DNA of 64,000 nucleotides from assembly GCA_002104985.1 (NCBI GenBank), contig MCGO01000017.1, positions 496,001 to 560,000 on the forward strand. The letters are read 5' to 3'. The first letter of the stretch is position 1, and every line of letters starts with the position of its first letter. The notes below the pieces were generated by a model. The model did no database searches, was not told the origin of the DNA, and saw only the letters and a program-made list of their open reading frames with translations. The translations under genes and the position numbers were made by a program. Positions 33,343 to 44,763 of this stretch are shown in pieces. Source of the stretch: Rhizoclosmatium globosum (Eukaryota; Chytridiomycota; Chytridiomycetes; Chytridiales; Chytriomycetaceae).

Positions 33343-36300
33343 CTAATTCGAAATCTCCCTCTTTCGTGAAGGTGATCTACGTCTAGTAGGCGCAGCCGCC
33401 GCCTGTCCATCCCCATCTTCACCCCTATCTCCTCGACGTCTTCTTTCCCTGCTACCCGCCCTCTCCCCAACATCGCTCCCGCTTGCATTCGCGTCACTCA
33501 TCTTTCTTGCCATCCATTGTTGTCGCCGTTCTTCCAAACTAGAACCGGGCTTCCAACTACTCCAACAGGACTCCCAGGTCCTCCTCCCTCTCCCTTCATT
33601 TCAGCCCATTTCTTTCTTCGCTCAGCACTGCGTTCCGCTGCACCTGCTGACGTAAATGATTCGGCATCGCTTGAAGGTTGCCGTGTCATGGATGGCGGTT
33701 CCACGGATTAGGTGTGTCTGCTGCATTTGCGTTGGCAGGTTTCTTGCCAAATAGCCAACCGAGTACAGTCTTCTTTTCGCCGTTTGCACCTGCTTGCTGC
33801 TGTTGCTGTTGCTGCTGCTGCTGCGGAGGTGCTTGAGATGATTGTGGTCCTGGCGATTGCTGTACTTGAGGGGACTGCTCGCTTGATGCAACTTGCGCAG
33901 GTGCTGGAGTGGGTGTAGGTGGCAGTGGAAGGTGAAGTTGGTGACGCAAGAGTAGTAGGATCGCGTGGTCCAGGTGTATTGGATCGTCGAATCGCTGTTC
34001 CAGCTTGAGAAACTACAGTGGTAACCTTCTTGAGCGAAGAACTTGACGCCATTGCTTTCATAATACGTCCAGAAGTAGTGGTCGCCTGTGGGGTTTGCTG
34101 CGGTGTTGCCTGATTTTGAGGTGTTTGCGGAGTCTGTGGTGAGGATGGTGTTTGAGGAGATGGTGGTGCAGGTGAGTCAAATCTGTCTGATTGCTGGCCA
34201 GCAGCAGGTGGGTCAGACGCGTTTGACTTTGCCGAGGGTGGACCGACAGGTGAAACGACACTGGGAGGAGAAGGAAGTGGTGTTGTAGATGCGGGAAGAG
34301 GTGTAGTCGATGAAGGAACAGGAGTTGTAGGAGGAACGGGAGTTGTTGTTTGCGGAGATTCTTTGTTATCCTTATTTCCACCTCCGTTCCACAATCGTTT
34401 CAAAAATCCTTGCTTTTGCACAGGGGACCCATCAGATGCATTGCCTTGTTCATCTCCGCTTGGCAAAGGACCCGGCGACTCCTTAACTGACTTTTCGGAG
34501 GGATTCTTGGTCATGACCAATCCACCAGGAACAACAGGCAACTGTTTCTGGATGTTTGAATGCAATAAGTACGAAACCTTCACTGAACAGTAAATTCAGA
34601 CTCACCTCATCAGCTTCCTTCACACTTTTAACACTCTTTGCGAAGAACTCTTGGCCAGAGGAACACCGCCTGATGGTGGTGATGTGGCTTCCTTAACAGG
34701 CCCCTTTCCGGCAGAAGATGAAGGACTTGATGCAAAAGCATCAGACGCTTTCGAGCGAACAAGGCAGCCAACATATTCGGTTTCGCCTCCTTTTCAAGAA
34801 ATCAGTTTGAACAACGACATTAAAAATTCAATCAAACTCTACCTTCACAGAAGGCTCCTTTTCCTTCTCTCTCGCCTCTCTCCGCTCAAAGCCTCATCCG
34901 CAACTTCAACCCGCTCCTCAATAAACCAATTCTTCTCTTCAAGAGCCTTCAACTTCCTAAACACACGTTCCCATCCTTCCCAACCGCTCGTACAAACTTT
35001 TTTCTTCTCAGAGCCGCAAAGAACGCGTTCAACTCGTCGTCTCGGCTTCAAGCATCCGCCACATGTCCTCCATCATACTCTTTTTGAGGGAAATCGCCAT
35101 GGAGTGCACTTTGGAGAAGGCTGCACGAGATTTGCGCTTGTGGTCTGTGGTTGTGATGAGGAGACTTGCTTGCTTTTCAAGGTCGTCAAAGAGGGTCTTA
35201 GTTGACGTCCGTTGCCGCTACCGCCAAAGTGGGACTGATTTGGGGGCGTTCGGGGCAGTGGTTGGGGTGGATGGGTCGAGGAGGAGTGTGTCTTCGAGGG
35301 CTTCGGTTTCGGCTTCGAGGGCGTCCCATAAGTTTTGCTTCTCTTTCTTCATTTGATCGCGTTGGACGACGGAGGGGATATACTTTTTCGCGGCCCTGGT
35401 GTTTTGAAGTGATTTTTCTTTTGGTGAGAGAACGGGAGGTGGTGGAAGAGATCGTTCGCGTGGACTAATAGGAGACTTTGTGGAACGTGGGCGGCGTGAA
35501 GATGTAGTTCGTTTGGTCGCGACTGATTCGGGCTCACTCTCTGATTCTGCTTGAGGGATTTGAAGTGGCGCTGGAGCCGGAGCTGGAGTAACTGGAGTAG
35601 GTGGAGGTGATGGTTCCTTTTCTGGCTGTGGTGGTGCGTTCGCAGCTTCCAGTTTCTTGGCGGCGCTTGCCCAATTAAACTTCTTTACAACGACAGGAGG
35701 TGGAATTGGAGCCTCTGGAGTAGAATGCGGCCGCCCGCTTGCAATCATGCTATTGAGATTACTGATTGTGGCGCTATCAACCAGAAGTGAAGACTGACGA
35801 GGTTTGCGTTGCTTTCGGCGTGATTCATCATCAGCGTCGATAGCGGGTGGTGGTGGTGCACGATTTCCAGGCCGACCTCCGCTTTCTGGTCCACGAGGAG
35901 GACGAGGGCGTGCGATTGGAGCCGGAGGCGACAAGGAAGCACCACGAGATGAAGTACGTGTTCCTCGCGAGCTAGTTGATTCCATCGAAAGGGGTCGAGG
36001 AGCAGGTTTCTGCTGCTTTCCACGTGGTTTAGATTGAGATCGAGCAGGTCGTCGTTCAGGGCTTGATTCTCGTGACGAAGGTCCAGCATTCGCCAAAGCA
36101 TAAGCTAACGCTTCAGCAGCCTGCTTTTCGCGTTCAATCTTTCTTTGCTTCTCCAAAGCTTCCTGCCTCTCCATTTCTTCTTGCTCTTCGAGCTCCAACC
36201 TCTGTCTCTCCAAATCGCGTTGAATTTCCAGCTCCTTGAGTCGTTCGGCCTCTCGTTGCTGTTTCTCAATCTCTTTTTGTCTTTCCATTTCTCTTCGTTC

Positions 36301-38304
36301 TGCCTCTTGCTGCTTTCTCTTCTGCTCCTCCTATTCATTACAATTAGATACCATTACGGCGGAATACGTATTACAACATACCACAGCAGCCTTCTTCTCC
36401 GCCAACTTCTTTTCCATGTCCCACACCTCCAAATCACTACTATTTCTCTTGACTGACCCCCGCCTCTTTGCATTCGCACCTTTTCCCTCCAGCTTGGCCA
36501 TTACGTCCGCAGAAGCACCTCCCATTTCATCATCATCATTATTGTCCGCAGAGTCCTTTTCGTCATCATCGGAATCAACAACCCGTTTTTGCTTTTGAGG
36601 AGCACTACCCGGCTTCCTACTCGCCCATCCTTTCACGTTTGCCGTTGGTGGTGGTGCAGGAGTCTTTGCTTTGACGGGGGATTTGATGGACTTGGCGGAA
36701 ACAGGTTCAGGTTCTGAGTATCCATCGTCTGATCCAGAGTCCTCTTCTGCACTGCTGTTATCAAGAACGGCTGGACGAGGTGGAACGCGGCGTTCTACTT
36801 TAATTGGTGCATTGCCACCTCCACGTGGGCTTCCCAATTTCGCTGCAGATGTAGGATTGGATCGGGGACTGCGGGCAGGTGCATCACTATCGTCAGAATC
36901 TGAATTGATGGGGCGTCGGGCTGATTTTGGTGATGCCTGTTGTTTTGGGGAGCGTGGGGATTCCTACAATTTCCATTAGACCGATGGCATTTCTCTTCAG
37001 GAGTGATGCAACTTCGTCTGACGGCGTTAAGATACGCTCGAGGCCTCGACTCACTTCACTTCGCGAAAAACCGTTCGCTCCGCTCACTATCTATCCAACC
37101 AGTTTCGCCTGAAGGCATCGAGTTCCGCTCGTGACCTCGCTTCACACTTCGCTTCGCGAAAGATCGTTCGCTTCGGCTCACCCTTTTGATGTTCGCTCCA
37201 CTCACTATCGAGACTACCTTCCCCTTGAAGGAATTGACCTCCGCTCGTGGCCTCGCTTCACAGAACCTTCGCTCACACAACGACACACACCTCTTCCGAA
37301 ACATCAGAATCTTCTTGGTATGAGGAAACCCGTTGAGTCTTCTTTGCCGAGGAAGAAGAAGCGGGAAGAGTAGAAGAAGGAATAGCGGAGACAGGTTGAT
37401 ATTTAGCATGTTGAGGCTGTTTCCATTTTGAAGTTGCTGTAGTTGTTGTTGCAGGTGCCTTTTTTGAAGAGGAAGCAGGTGAGGAGAGAGAGGTGGGAGA
37501 GGTAGGGAGGTGGGAGAGATTGGCGAATTGACATCTTCTTCATCTGAGTCATCGTAATAACTAACGGGTTTGGGCTTCTGTTGATGTTTGGTAGTTGGAG
37601 ATGTAATTGGTTTTGAAGATTTGGCTGATGATTGAACGGGAGGAGGGGCACGACGAGGAGGAGGAGCGGGATCATCGTCGCTGACATCTGAATCATCGTC
37701 ATCTGAATCAGCAGCGTACTTCCGTTGTTGTGGCTTTGATGATTTCGAAGGTTGTGGGGCTGGGGCAGCCGGTCTCTTTGACTGTTGTTGTTGGCCGGGG
37801 AGCCCTATCGCCTGACGAGTAATTGTCTGAGAAGTCGTCTTTGTCGATTGTTTGTGGTTGAGTAGCGGGTTTCTTTGTTGGCAGTTGCCGTCTCTGCGGC
37901 GGGTCTCTGCTTCTGCTTCTGCTTCTGGATCTGGATGCGTCTGAGGAAGCGTCTCTCGCGGGAACAGGTCTCTTCTGCGACTGCGAGTGCGAGTGCGACT
38001 GCGAACGAGGCGGCGGCGGCGGGTCCGAGTTGTCCTCTGAGTCATCGCCAGTGCCCGTGCTTCCAATCGTTGATCTGAGTTGGCCCAGGGGAATAGCGCC
38101 CTTTGGCACCTTTGTGTCCTTGGTGATGATTGGCCCGCTGATGACGAGTTCGCGGTCCTTGGCCTTGCTCTTCTTCTTCGGAAGCAGCTTCTTTAGGGCG
38201 GCCGCGGCGGACTTTGGGCTCTTTGACGCCGGTGGTGGTGGTGGTGAGTCGCTGGCGTCGGAGTCGGGCGGCGACGAGGGCGGTCGGCGCTGCTGCTTCT
38301 TCAT
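33343..38304 (-). CDS. Large intrinsically disordered protein with a coiled-coil segment
   Basis: The start MKKQQRRPPSSPPDSDASDS at 38304 opens a protein of more than 1,400 codons that is mostly Pro, Ser, Gln and charged residues. A Glu/Arg/Lys-rich coiled coil lies at about 36340-36100 (EAERLKELEIQRDLERQRLE). A second helical patch is near 35000 (KLKALEEKNWFIEERVEVA). A run of ten Gln is near 33810, preceding KKTVLGWLFGKKP, and the protein ends in an Arg-rich tail (RRRSPSRKREISN). Exons join cleanly across introns at 37290-36964 (contains an introner-like repeat), 36388-36339 and 34605-34542 (EADE to LPVVPGG). Several frame slips are present. No domain family was recognised. It could be two genes, but the 34605-34542 intron argues for continuity. 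Confidence 0.6.
36964..37290 (-). repeat. Introner-like repeat, copy B, a 327-nt intron in the disordered-protein gene
   Basis: The minus-strand intron starts GTGTGTGTCG right after DSDVSEE and ends AATTGTAG before ESPRSPKQQ; both junctions are phase 0. A CTAAT branch-like site precedes the acceptor. The interior is about two and a half copies of one unit containing GAAGCGAGGCCACGAGCGGA, ATAGTGAGTGGAGCGAAC and TTTCGCGAAGCGAAGTGTG. It is the longest and most regular copy in the window. Confidence 0.75.
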
Positions 38305-38641
38305 TGCGGCGATTGGTGAAGGTGGGTGGTGATTTGGTTGGTTGGTTGAGATGGGTGCAGGGAGAAATTGGTTGTCTTCCTTCGAGAACTGAAAAGAGAC
38401 ACATCTGACGGGGTCAAACGCCTCTTCTTGATCTGGTACTTATACCGTATTCCTCTGAATTAGCTGCTTTTATTTTCTTTACTGTCTCCACTCTCACCTA
38501 ACATACACAAATACTGTGATGTCACATTAATTCCAGATCCTAGTCCATATCTTGGCCGTATGTCACAATAATTAACTAATCTTTGGTTATTTTTATTAAA
38601 ATTTTGAGTTTATCTACTTTTTTTCAAAAGGAATGTGATAA
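38305..38641. promoter_or_regulatory. Divergent intergenic region
   Basis: 337 bp between the divergent starts of the disordered-protein gene (minus) and the F-box/LRR gene (plus). The half nearest the F-box/LRR gene (38440-38641) is AT-rich with long A and T tracts. It probably holds both promoters; no specific site was recognised. Confidence 0.4.
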
Positions 38642-40215
38642 ATGGCTGAGTTAGACCGATCTTTCCGCCGCCTCTCTTTCTCGAATCCTGTTCCTCCAGT
38701 GCCCCGATCTCATCAAGAATGCAATGACGAAGGAGTAGCACTGATGGAGACTTCAGCAACTGGTCTTTCCACAACGAATCAACTCAACTCCAACCACCAC
38801 CTTGACCAACCCATTCCCAACTGCATCCTTCCCGCCCACATTCTCTTCCTCATCTTCAGCCACATTCATCCATCTTCAGTCCTTCGCTTTCGTCGTGTCT
38901 CCCGCTCTCTCAACTCTTTGTTGATGTCTCCCGCCTTTGCATCTTCCTGCCTCGTTCGTTTCGTCACACCGCAGTCAATGTCTGGCCTCAAGGCTCTCAT
39001 GCTCAAGCAACGAAAACGTATTAAGGCTGTGGATCCTCTAGGCCCAATTCCAGAGTTTGATTCGTTTACAAGTTGAGTTCCCAGAGTGTAAAAGGTCACT
39101 GGCGGAGTTCCTATCATCCGGTGAAGCTGATTCGGACAGTGAACGAAGCGGACAGTGAGCGAAGTGAACATCAAAATAGTGATCGAAGCGATCGGGGTTT
39201 CGCGCAGCGAAGTGTGAAGCGAGGCGGAGCCTTGTAAATAGTGAGCGAAGCGAACATTCTTTCGAGAAGCTAGTCATTAGTTTAGAGCACTATTGCACAA
39301 TTGGAGATTATCAATCCTAAAGAATCTCATACACGCGTATTATTTACAACCAACTCTATCTGCAGGAATCTGGTTCCTGTTTCCACAAACATTCCAAACC
39401 ACATACCTCACGTTAGAACACTCCCTCCTCACACAACAAAAAATATCATGGCCCTCCCAAAACCTACACGGCCTTTTACCCACCACCCTCTCCCTATGCA
39501 CATCCCTCACCACCCTCGACCTCTCCGAAAACAACCTCCACGGCCCAATACCAAACACCTTCAGCGCCCTCAAAAACCTCCGTGAACTTCGTCTGTCATC
39601 AAACCCACTCACAGGGCCTATTCCATCATCCCTCGGATCCTTACACCGCCTCCAAACCCTTTTCATCTCCCTGACAAACATCACAGGCCCACTACCTCCC
39701 TCCCTCGGGTCCCTCACGTCTCTCCAGAAACTATATATTTGCGCAAATGTTCGTCTTGTTTCGGAGATTCCGAGGGAATACGGCGCGTTGAGGGAGTGTC
39801 GCGAGTTTGTGGTTAGTGGGAATAGGTTGTTTGGGGAAGTGCCTGTGGAGCTTGCTGATATGACACACTTGCATACGTTGAGAGTGGTATGAATAGGTTG
39901 GTGGGTGGTGTACCCGCACAAGTTGTGGACGTTGTGGAAGCGAATGGAGGGGTTGTTGATTCACGAGGTTGTTGGAATATGTTGGAGGTCAATAAAACTC
40001 TCTTCTTGCATTCAACAGTTTCAACTCAAAAACGATTTGGTGTTTTTATAAGTTTCATGTGCATTCAGCCGTCCAACGATTTATTTGAAACTATGTTTAA
40101 TCCCTATGTTTTCACATTGTACACCCTTATTTCTAACTGTTCTTTTCCAGACTACAGCCAGCAAATCAAAACCTTGGCTTTTCGGATTACTCTCATTAAC
40201 ATTGAAATTAAGTAA
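38642..40215 (+). CDS. F-box protein with leucine-rich repeats
   Basis: The start MAELDRSFRRLSFSNP is followed by an F-box near 38820 (CILPAHILFLIFSHIHPSSV then LRFRRVSRSLNSLL). After a slip near 39072 and an intron at 39139-39280 (an introner-like repeat, both sides phase 0, KLIRT to FRALLHNW), plant-like LRRs run from about 39440: LCTSLTTLDLSENNLHGPIP, LKNLRELRLSSNPLTGPIP, LHRLQTLFISLTNITGPLP and LTSLQKLYICANVRLVSEIP. After a slip at 39890 it continues with NRLVGGVPAQV. The true stop after about 39990 is uncertain; the end given is the last in-frame stop. It probably recognises substrate for an SCF ligase. A related gene begins at the right edge of the window. Confidence 0.72.
39139..39280 (+). 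repeat. Introner-like repeat, copy C, in the F-box/LRR gene
   Basis: A 142-nt intron with donor GTGAACGAAG and acceptor TCATTAG, phase 0 on both sides. The interior contains AGTGAGCGAAGTGAAC, TTTCGCGCAGCGAAGTGTG, AAGCGAGGCGGAGCC and AATAGTGAGCGAAGCGAAC, the same blocks as copy B in the same orientation relative to transcription. An alternative donor GTGAGCGAAG lies 16 nt further in. Confidence 0.65.
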
Positions 40216-40393
40216 GCATAAATAGTCAAATCGAGAAAAAGGCGTGTTATTAAGATTCCTTACAAAGAAATCATTATCAGCATTGGATAGAAGTGGCATC
40301 ACATCTGCGTAGTTTGGTGGCTATAAAAGAGTTTTGTTTTCTTCTTCGTGATCCATTTGTTTTGTTCTTTTCATTATTGTTTCGAAAGTTGGT

Positions 40394-43300
40394 ATGCTTG
40401 GGACAACGAAGGTGTTTGAGGACATTCGGGTGCCGGACATTGACGACCGCAAGTACCGGATGCTCACGCTGGCGAATGGACTCGATGTTCTTCTTGTTTC
40501 TGATGCTGAAACGGACCGGTCTTCGGCAGCAATGGATGTGAATGTTGGATACCTCGTGAGTCCCTGGTCCTGTCAACTTCATTTCGCAAACTCAATTACT
40601 GTGGCTTAGTATGATCCAGATGATGCACCGGGCCTGGCGCACTTTCTCGAGCATTTGGTGAGTGTTTGTTCGTTCGAGTCTGGTAAACTAAACAATCAAG
40701 TGCGCAGTTGTTTCTCGGAACCGAAAAGTATCCAAGGGAGAACGAATACTCTCAGTTCCTTTCAGATGTCGGTGGAGGCTATTCGAATGCGTTTACAGCC
40801 GGAGAGAACACAAACTACTACTTTGAAGTCTCATCAAACTGCCTTGAAGGCGCCTTGGACCGCTTCTCTCAATTCTTTACATGTCCTCTCTTTGACGAGA
40901 GTTGTACTGACAGAGAACTGAATGCAGTGCACTCGGAACACACAAAGAATCTGCAGGAGGATGATTGGAGGATTCAGCAGCTGGAACAAGATCTTTCCAA
41001 AGAAGGCCACGTCTATCGAAAGTTTGGAACGGGTAATCTGGACACCTTGAAGAATATTCCTGAATCAAAAGGGCTGAAAACCAGGGAGATGTGCATCGAG
41101 TTCTATCAAACGTACTATTCATCCAACATTATGAAGTTATGCATTCTGGTTAGTTTTCATATGATAATTAAGTCGATTATTTAATATTAATTAGGGTAAA
41201 GAAAGCCTAGACCAATTGCAAATGTGGGCTGAATCAATGTTCAGTGGAATCGTCAACAAAAACATCATCCCTCGAAAGTTTCACGACCATCCATTAGGCG
41301 CCAACGAACTCGGGAAGCTTATTCGTGTGAAGCCCGTCAAAGATACTCAAATGTTGACCCTCTCATTTCCTTGGCCCGACACCACCAACATTTACAAAAA
41401 GTCTCCCAACAAGTACATATGCCACCTTATCGGACACGAAAGTGAAGGATCAATTTTGTCTCTTTTGAAACATCAAGGGCTTGCGTCAGATCTGAGCTGC
41501 TTTCCAAGCCATGGAGCAAGTGGTTTCGACTTTTTCAAAGTTCAGGTATTCCTGTCTGACAAAGGGCTGGAACAATGGGAGAGCGTTGTACTCGTAATCT
41601 TTCAGTATATTCAGATGCTTAAGGAAACAGATGCTCTTGACTGGGTTTATGAAGAAAACTCCATAATGTCAACCCTGGCATTCAAATATCAAGAAAAGAG
41701 CGATGTATCCAGCTATTGTTCAGGACTTGCTGCAAGTATGCACGATTATGATAAAGCGGATGTGTTGTGTGGTGCATACTTGATGGACGACTTTGATGCA
41801 ACTCTCATCAAAAGTATGATCGATTTGCTTCGCGCTGATTCGTGCAGAATTATGCTTGTTGCACCTTCAGCCATCAAGTCAGAGGAGCCCAAGGTTGCTC
41901 TATGGTATGGAACCGAATATCAAGTGGAACCATTCCCAACATCTCTGGTTGATTCATTATCGACGCTGGTATGCAACGCAGATCTGACAATTCCACAAGT
42001 GAATCCTTTCATTCCACACAAGTTTTACATTGAGCCTTCAGAGAGCATTGTTCACGAGCATCCTCGAATCATCAAAGACACACCAACGACGCGGTTATGG
42101 CACCTGTTGGATACAAAATACAAAGTTCCTCGTACAAGTGTGACATTATTTATCAAATCACCCGTCGCGTATGCTTCTCCACGATTCGCGGTGCTTACTC
42201 ACTTGTACTGCGATCTTGTGACAGACGCATTGAATCAGCAAAGTTATTTAGCGGAGATGGCTGATTTGTACTTTGGCCTGGACGTGACTGTTGAGGGGAT
42301 TATTCTCAGTATTGGTGGTTACTCGGACAAATTGGGAGTATTTATGGCAACAGTGGTGCAGGCGATGACTTCGTTGGTTGTAATTCCGGAACGCTTCAAG
42401 TTTGTTAAAGAGGAGGTGAGGGTCATATCTGAATTTAGGAATGACTTATTCTTCATTTTGCAGCTTTCAAGGCATTACACAAACTTTGAAAGTGAAAATC
42501 CTGACCAACACGCGTCATACTTTGTTACTTGGATGCTTCAAGAAAAATTGTGGACGGATGCTGAAAAGCTTCAAGAAATCGTTCATATATCCCCGTAGAT
42601 ATTGTCAACTTCTATCCAACTCTTTTGAACCCCGTTCACATCGAAGCCTTTGTTCACGGTACTTTCGATAAAGCGGCATCACTGGACCTGCTTGCAATGG
42701 TGGAGGATACTCTCGGAAAATCATCATCCCTCAGACCTGTCCCCGTTTATGCTCGATACAACACTGTTCGAACGCACATGCTGCCATTCCAATCCTCATT
42801 GACGTATCGCCGTCTCCTACCAAACGCCGAAAATTTAAACAACGCCGTTGAAGTATACATCCAATTTGGCGAATCAAATCGCGATAACGTTGCCAAAGCT
42901 CTATTATTGAACCAAATCATCAGTGAGCCTTGTTTTGATATCTTACGAACAAAGGAACAGCTTGGATACGTCGCATGGTGTGGGCCTCGGTTCGCAACTG
43001 GAGTGTGTGGGTTTTTGGTTCATGTTCAGTCAGAGAAGCATCCTGTCTTTGTTGAAGGTCGAATTCTTTCCTTTTTGGAGAATGCGCGTGGAATTATTGC
43101 GACACTCTCTGACGACGAGTAAGTTTATTGGACTCTTTGGAAGAAAGTGCTGACAAAGTTTAGATTCCAGAGACACTGCACAACACTATGTTCCAAGATC
43201 ATGCAAAAGCACAAGTATTTGATGGCGAGCACTGAATACTATTGGGAAAAGATTTCGAATGGATCCTATGATTTTACACGTCGTGAACAAAACGCGGAAA

Positions 43301-43605
43301 CTGTGATGACATTAACGCAAGCAGATATGCTTCAATTCTACGACTCGTTTGTAGCTATCAATAGTTCGAGTCGTAGCAAATTAAGCGTACAAATTTGGAG
43401 TTCTCAGGGAATCAAGTCCGCCGAAAACGTTATTACGAGCGATTTGAAGAATATCTGCAGTAGCGATGAAAAGAGTGGTGAAGATATGATGGATGTTGAT
43501 ACTGTGTTGACTGATGATGGAAGTGTTGCTGAGATGAGGAATCAATGGTTATTGGGTCGTAGTGGCTATCCAATGGCAGATATTCGAACATTTTACTCTT
43601 TTTGA
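40394..43605 (+). CDS. Insulin-degrading enzyme-type zinc metalloprotease (M16A, insulysin)
   Basis: Clan ME peptidase that degrades short peptides inside the cell or its organelles. The start [17 protein letters not shown] is followed by the inverted zinc motif HFLEH in [18 protein letters not shown] (near 40640-40725), then [19 protein letters not shown] and the distal Glu region in [14 protein letters not shown]. Exons join across introns at 40556-40609, 40658-40707, 41149-41194, 42416-42463 and 43119-43163. The middle and C-terminal M16 modules are present ([16 protein letters not shown] near 42950, [15 protein letters not shown] near 43215). The final residues [10 protein letters not shown] end at 43605. 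One slip near 42590 interrupts [18 protein letters not shown]. Total length of about 1,000 codons is normal for the family. Confidence 0.9.
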
Positions 43606-43680
43606 GCTATATAAATTGATCCTCAATTCTATTCTGAAAAGCTTATCTTCAATTGAAACATATAATTTTATTCGTAGCTC

Positions 43681-44500
43681 TCATTTCACACACTTGACGA
43701 GGGCTTCCATCTCTGCCAAAGTTGAGGTACCAATGTTTTTCAACACTTCCTTCAACGCCGAATCGTAGACATAGAAGTCCACAGTTCCAGCCGAAAGGGT
43801 AGGCACTGCATGCTTGTTATAAAACAAACGCATGCTGGGAGAAATGGTACGTTTGGTCAAGCAGTTCCGAACGGAGAGTGTCAAGGTGTCCCTGTTCACA
43901 CATCGATACAGATCCCTGGTTGGAATACACCACAACCTTGACTGTACGTCATACACAACAAAGTACACACCCTTGCGACCATCGACCACCAATTGATAAA
44001 GCCGATACTCTGAATTTCCGGCTACCTGCTCCGTTCGGTTTCTTCCGTCTCACTTGTCAAGTCACGGCTTTCTTAAAACTCCAGTTTCTTCTTCAAAGCA
44101 CCAGCAGATTCAACGTTTCCAACATCTCCAGCGTCGTCTTCAGAGTCATCTTCTTTGCCACCACCCCCAGAGATCGCACTGTGAATCGGGCTGTCTGACT
44201 CCTCGTGTCCAAATTGATTTTCGTCTGCTGGCAAGGATGCTTCGCGAAAAGATGCAGGGAAGATAGCTGCCATGTTCACTGTTCCCGGCGGATATTGTTT
44301 TGGAGGAAGGGGTTTGCGGGTTTCAAGCCAAAACGATTCACAAAGTCATCCCCGTCTTCGTCGTCATCAACATCGGTCTTCCCCATATTGTTTTCGAATA
44401 CCGCAAGACGTTTGAGCAGAAGATTATTCTCCGCGACAAGGCCCTTGTTATCCGTTCGAAGGCCTTGAATCTGGGCCCGAAGTGCCTCTATCAATTCCAT
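43681..44500 (-). CDS. Unrecognised protein: coiled coil, acidic linker, beta-rich C-terminal domain
   Basis: The start MELIEALRAQIQGLRTDNKG at 44500 is the first clear ATG; an open frame continues further upstream (EDLTEKSHAGIFSF), so the true start may lie up to about 44690. The first part is a heptad-like coiled coil (LVAENNLLLKRLAVFE). Next is an acidic segment, then after a slip near 44290 VNMAAIFPASFREASLP and a Gly/acidic stretch. After further slips near 44060 a globular part starts (EYRLYQLVVDGRKGVYFVVY, RDTLTLSVRNCLTKRTI) and ends ALVKCVK. The family is not recognised. It is convergent with the protease gene, with 75 bp between stops. Confidence 0.5.
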
Positions 44501-44763
44501 ATCAGAGTCACCAGACGCCGTTCCAGCATTAAGTACTAGTTCTTCCTGATAAGCTTCGAACTTCAAAAAGCTAAATATACCTGCATGACTCTTCTCTGTT
44601 AAATCTTCGTGCAGATGTTGGGAAGGATGCTCAAATTTCGCACGAAAGAAAAGTAAACAATCGCAACCCCTCCACGAAAACTTAAGCAACTCTGATTTTC
44701 AAATAGAGAGAAGACATAGAAAATCAACAATCATTCAAAATTCAATTCAATTGTATAACATAG

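Noticed and set aside
33790..33835. Gln-run as a disease-type expansion or microsatellite of interest
   Set aside because: Ten Gln with mixed CAG/CAA codons in a disordered protein is ordinary.
39340..39921. Minus-strand frame opposite the leucine-rich repeats
   Set aside because: The plus strand shows regular LRR spacing (LxxLxLxxNxLxGPIP); the minus frame has no family resemblance.
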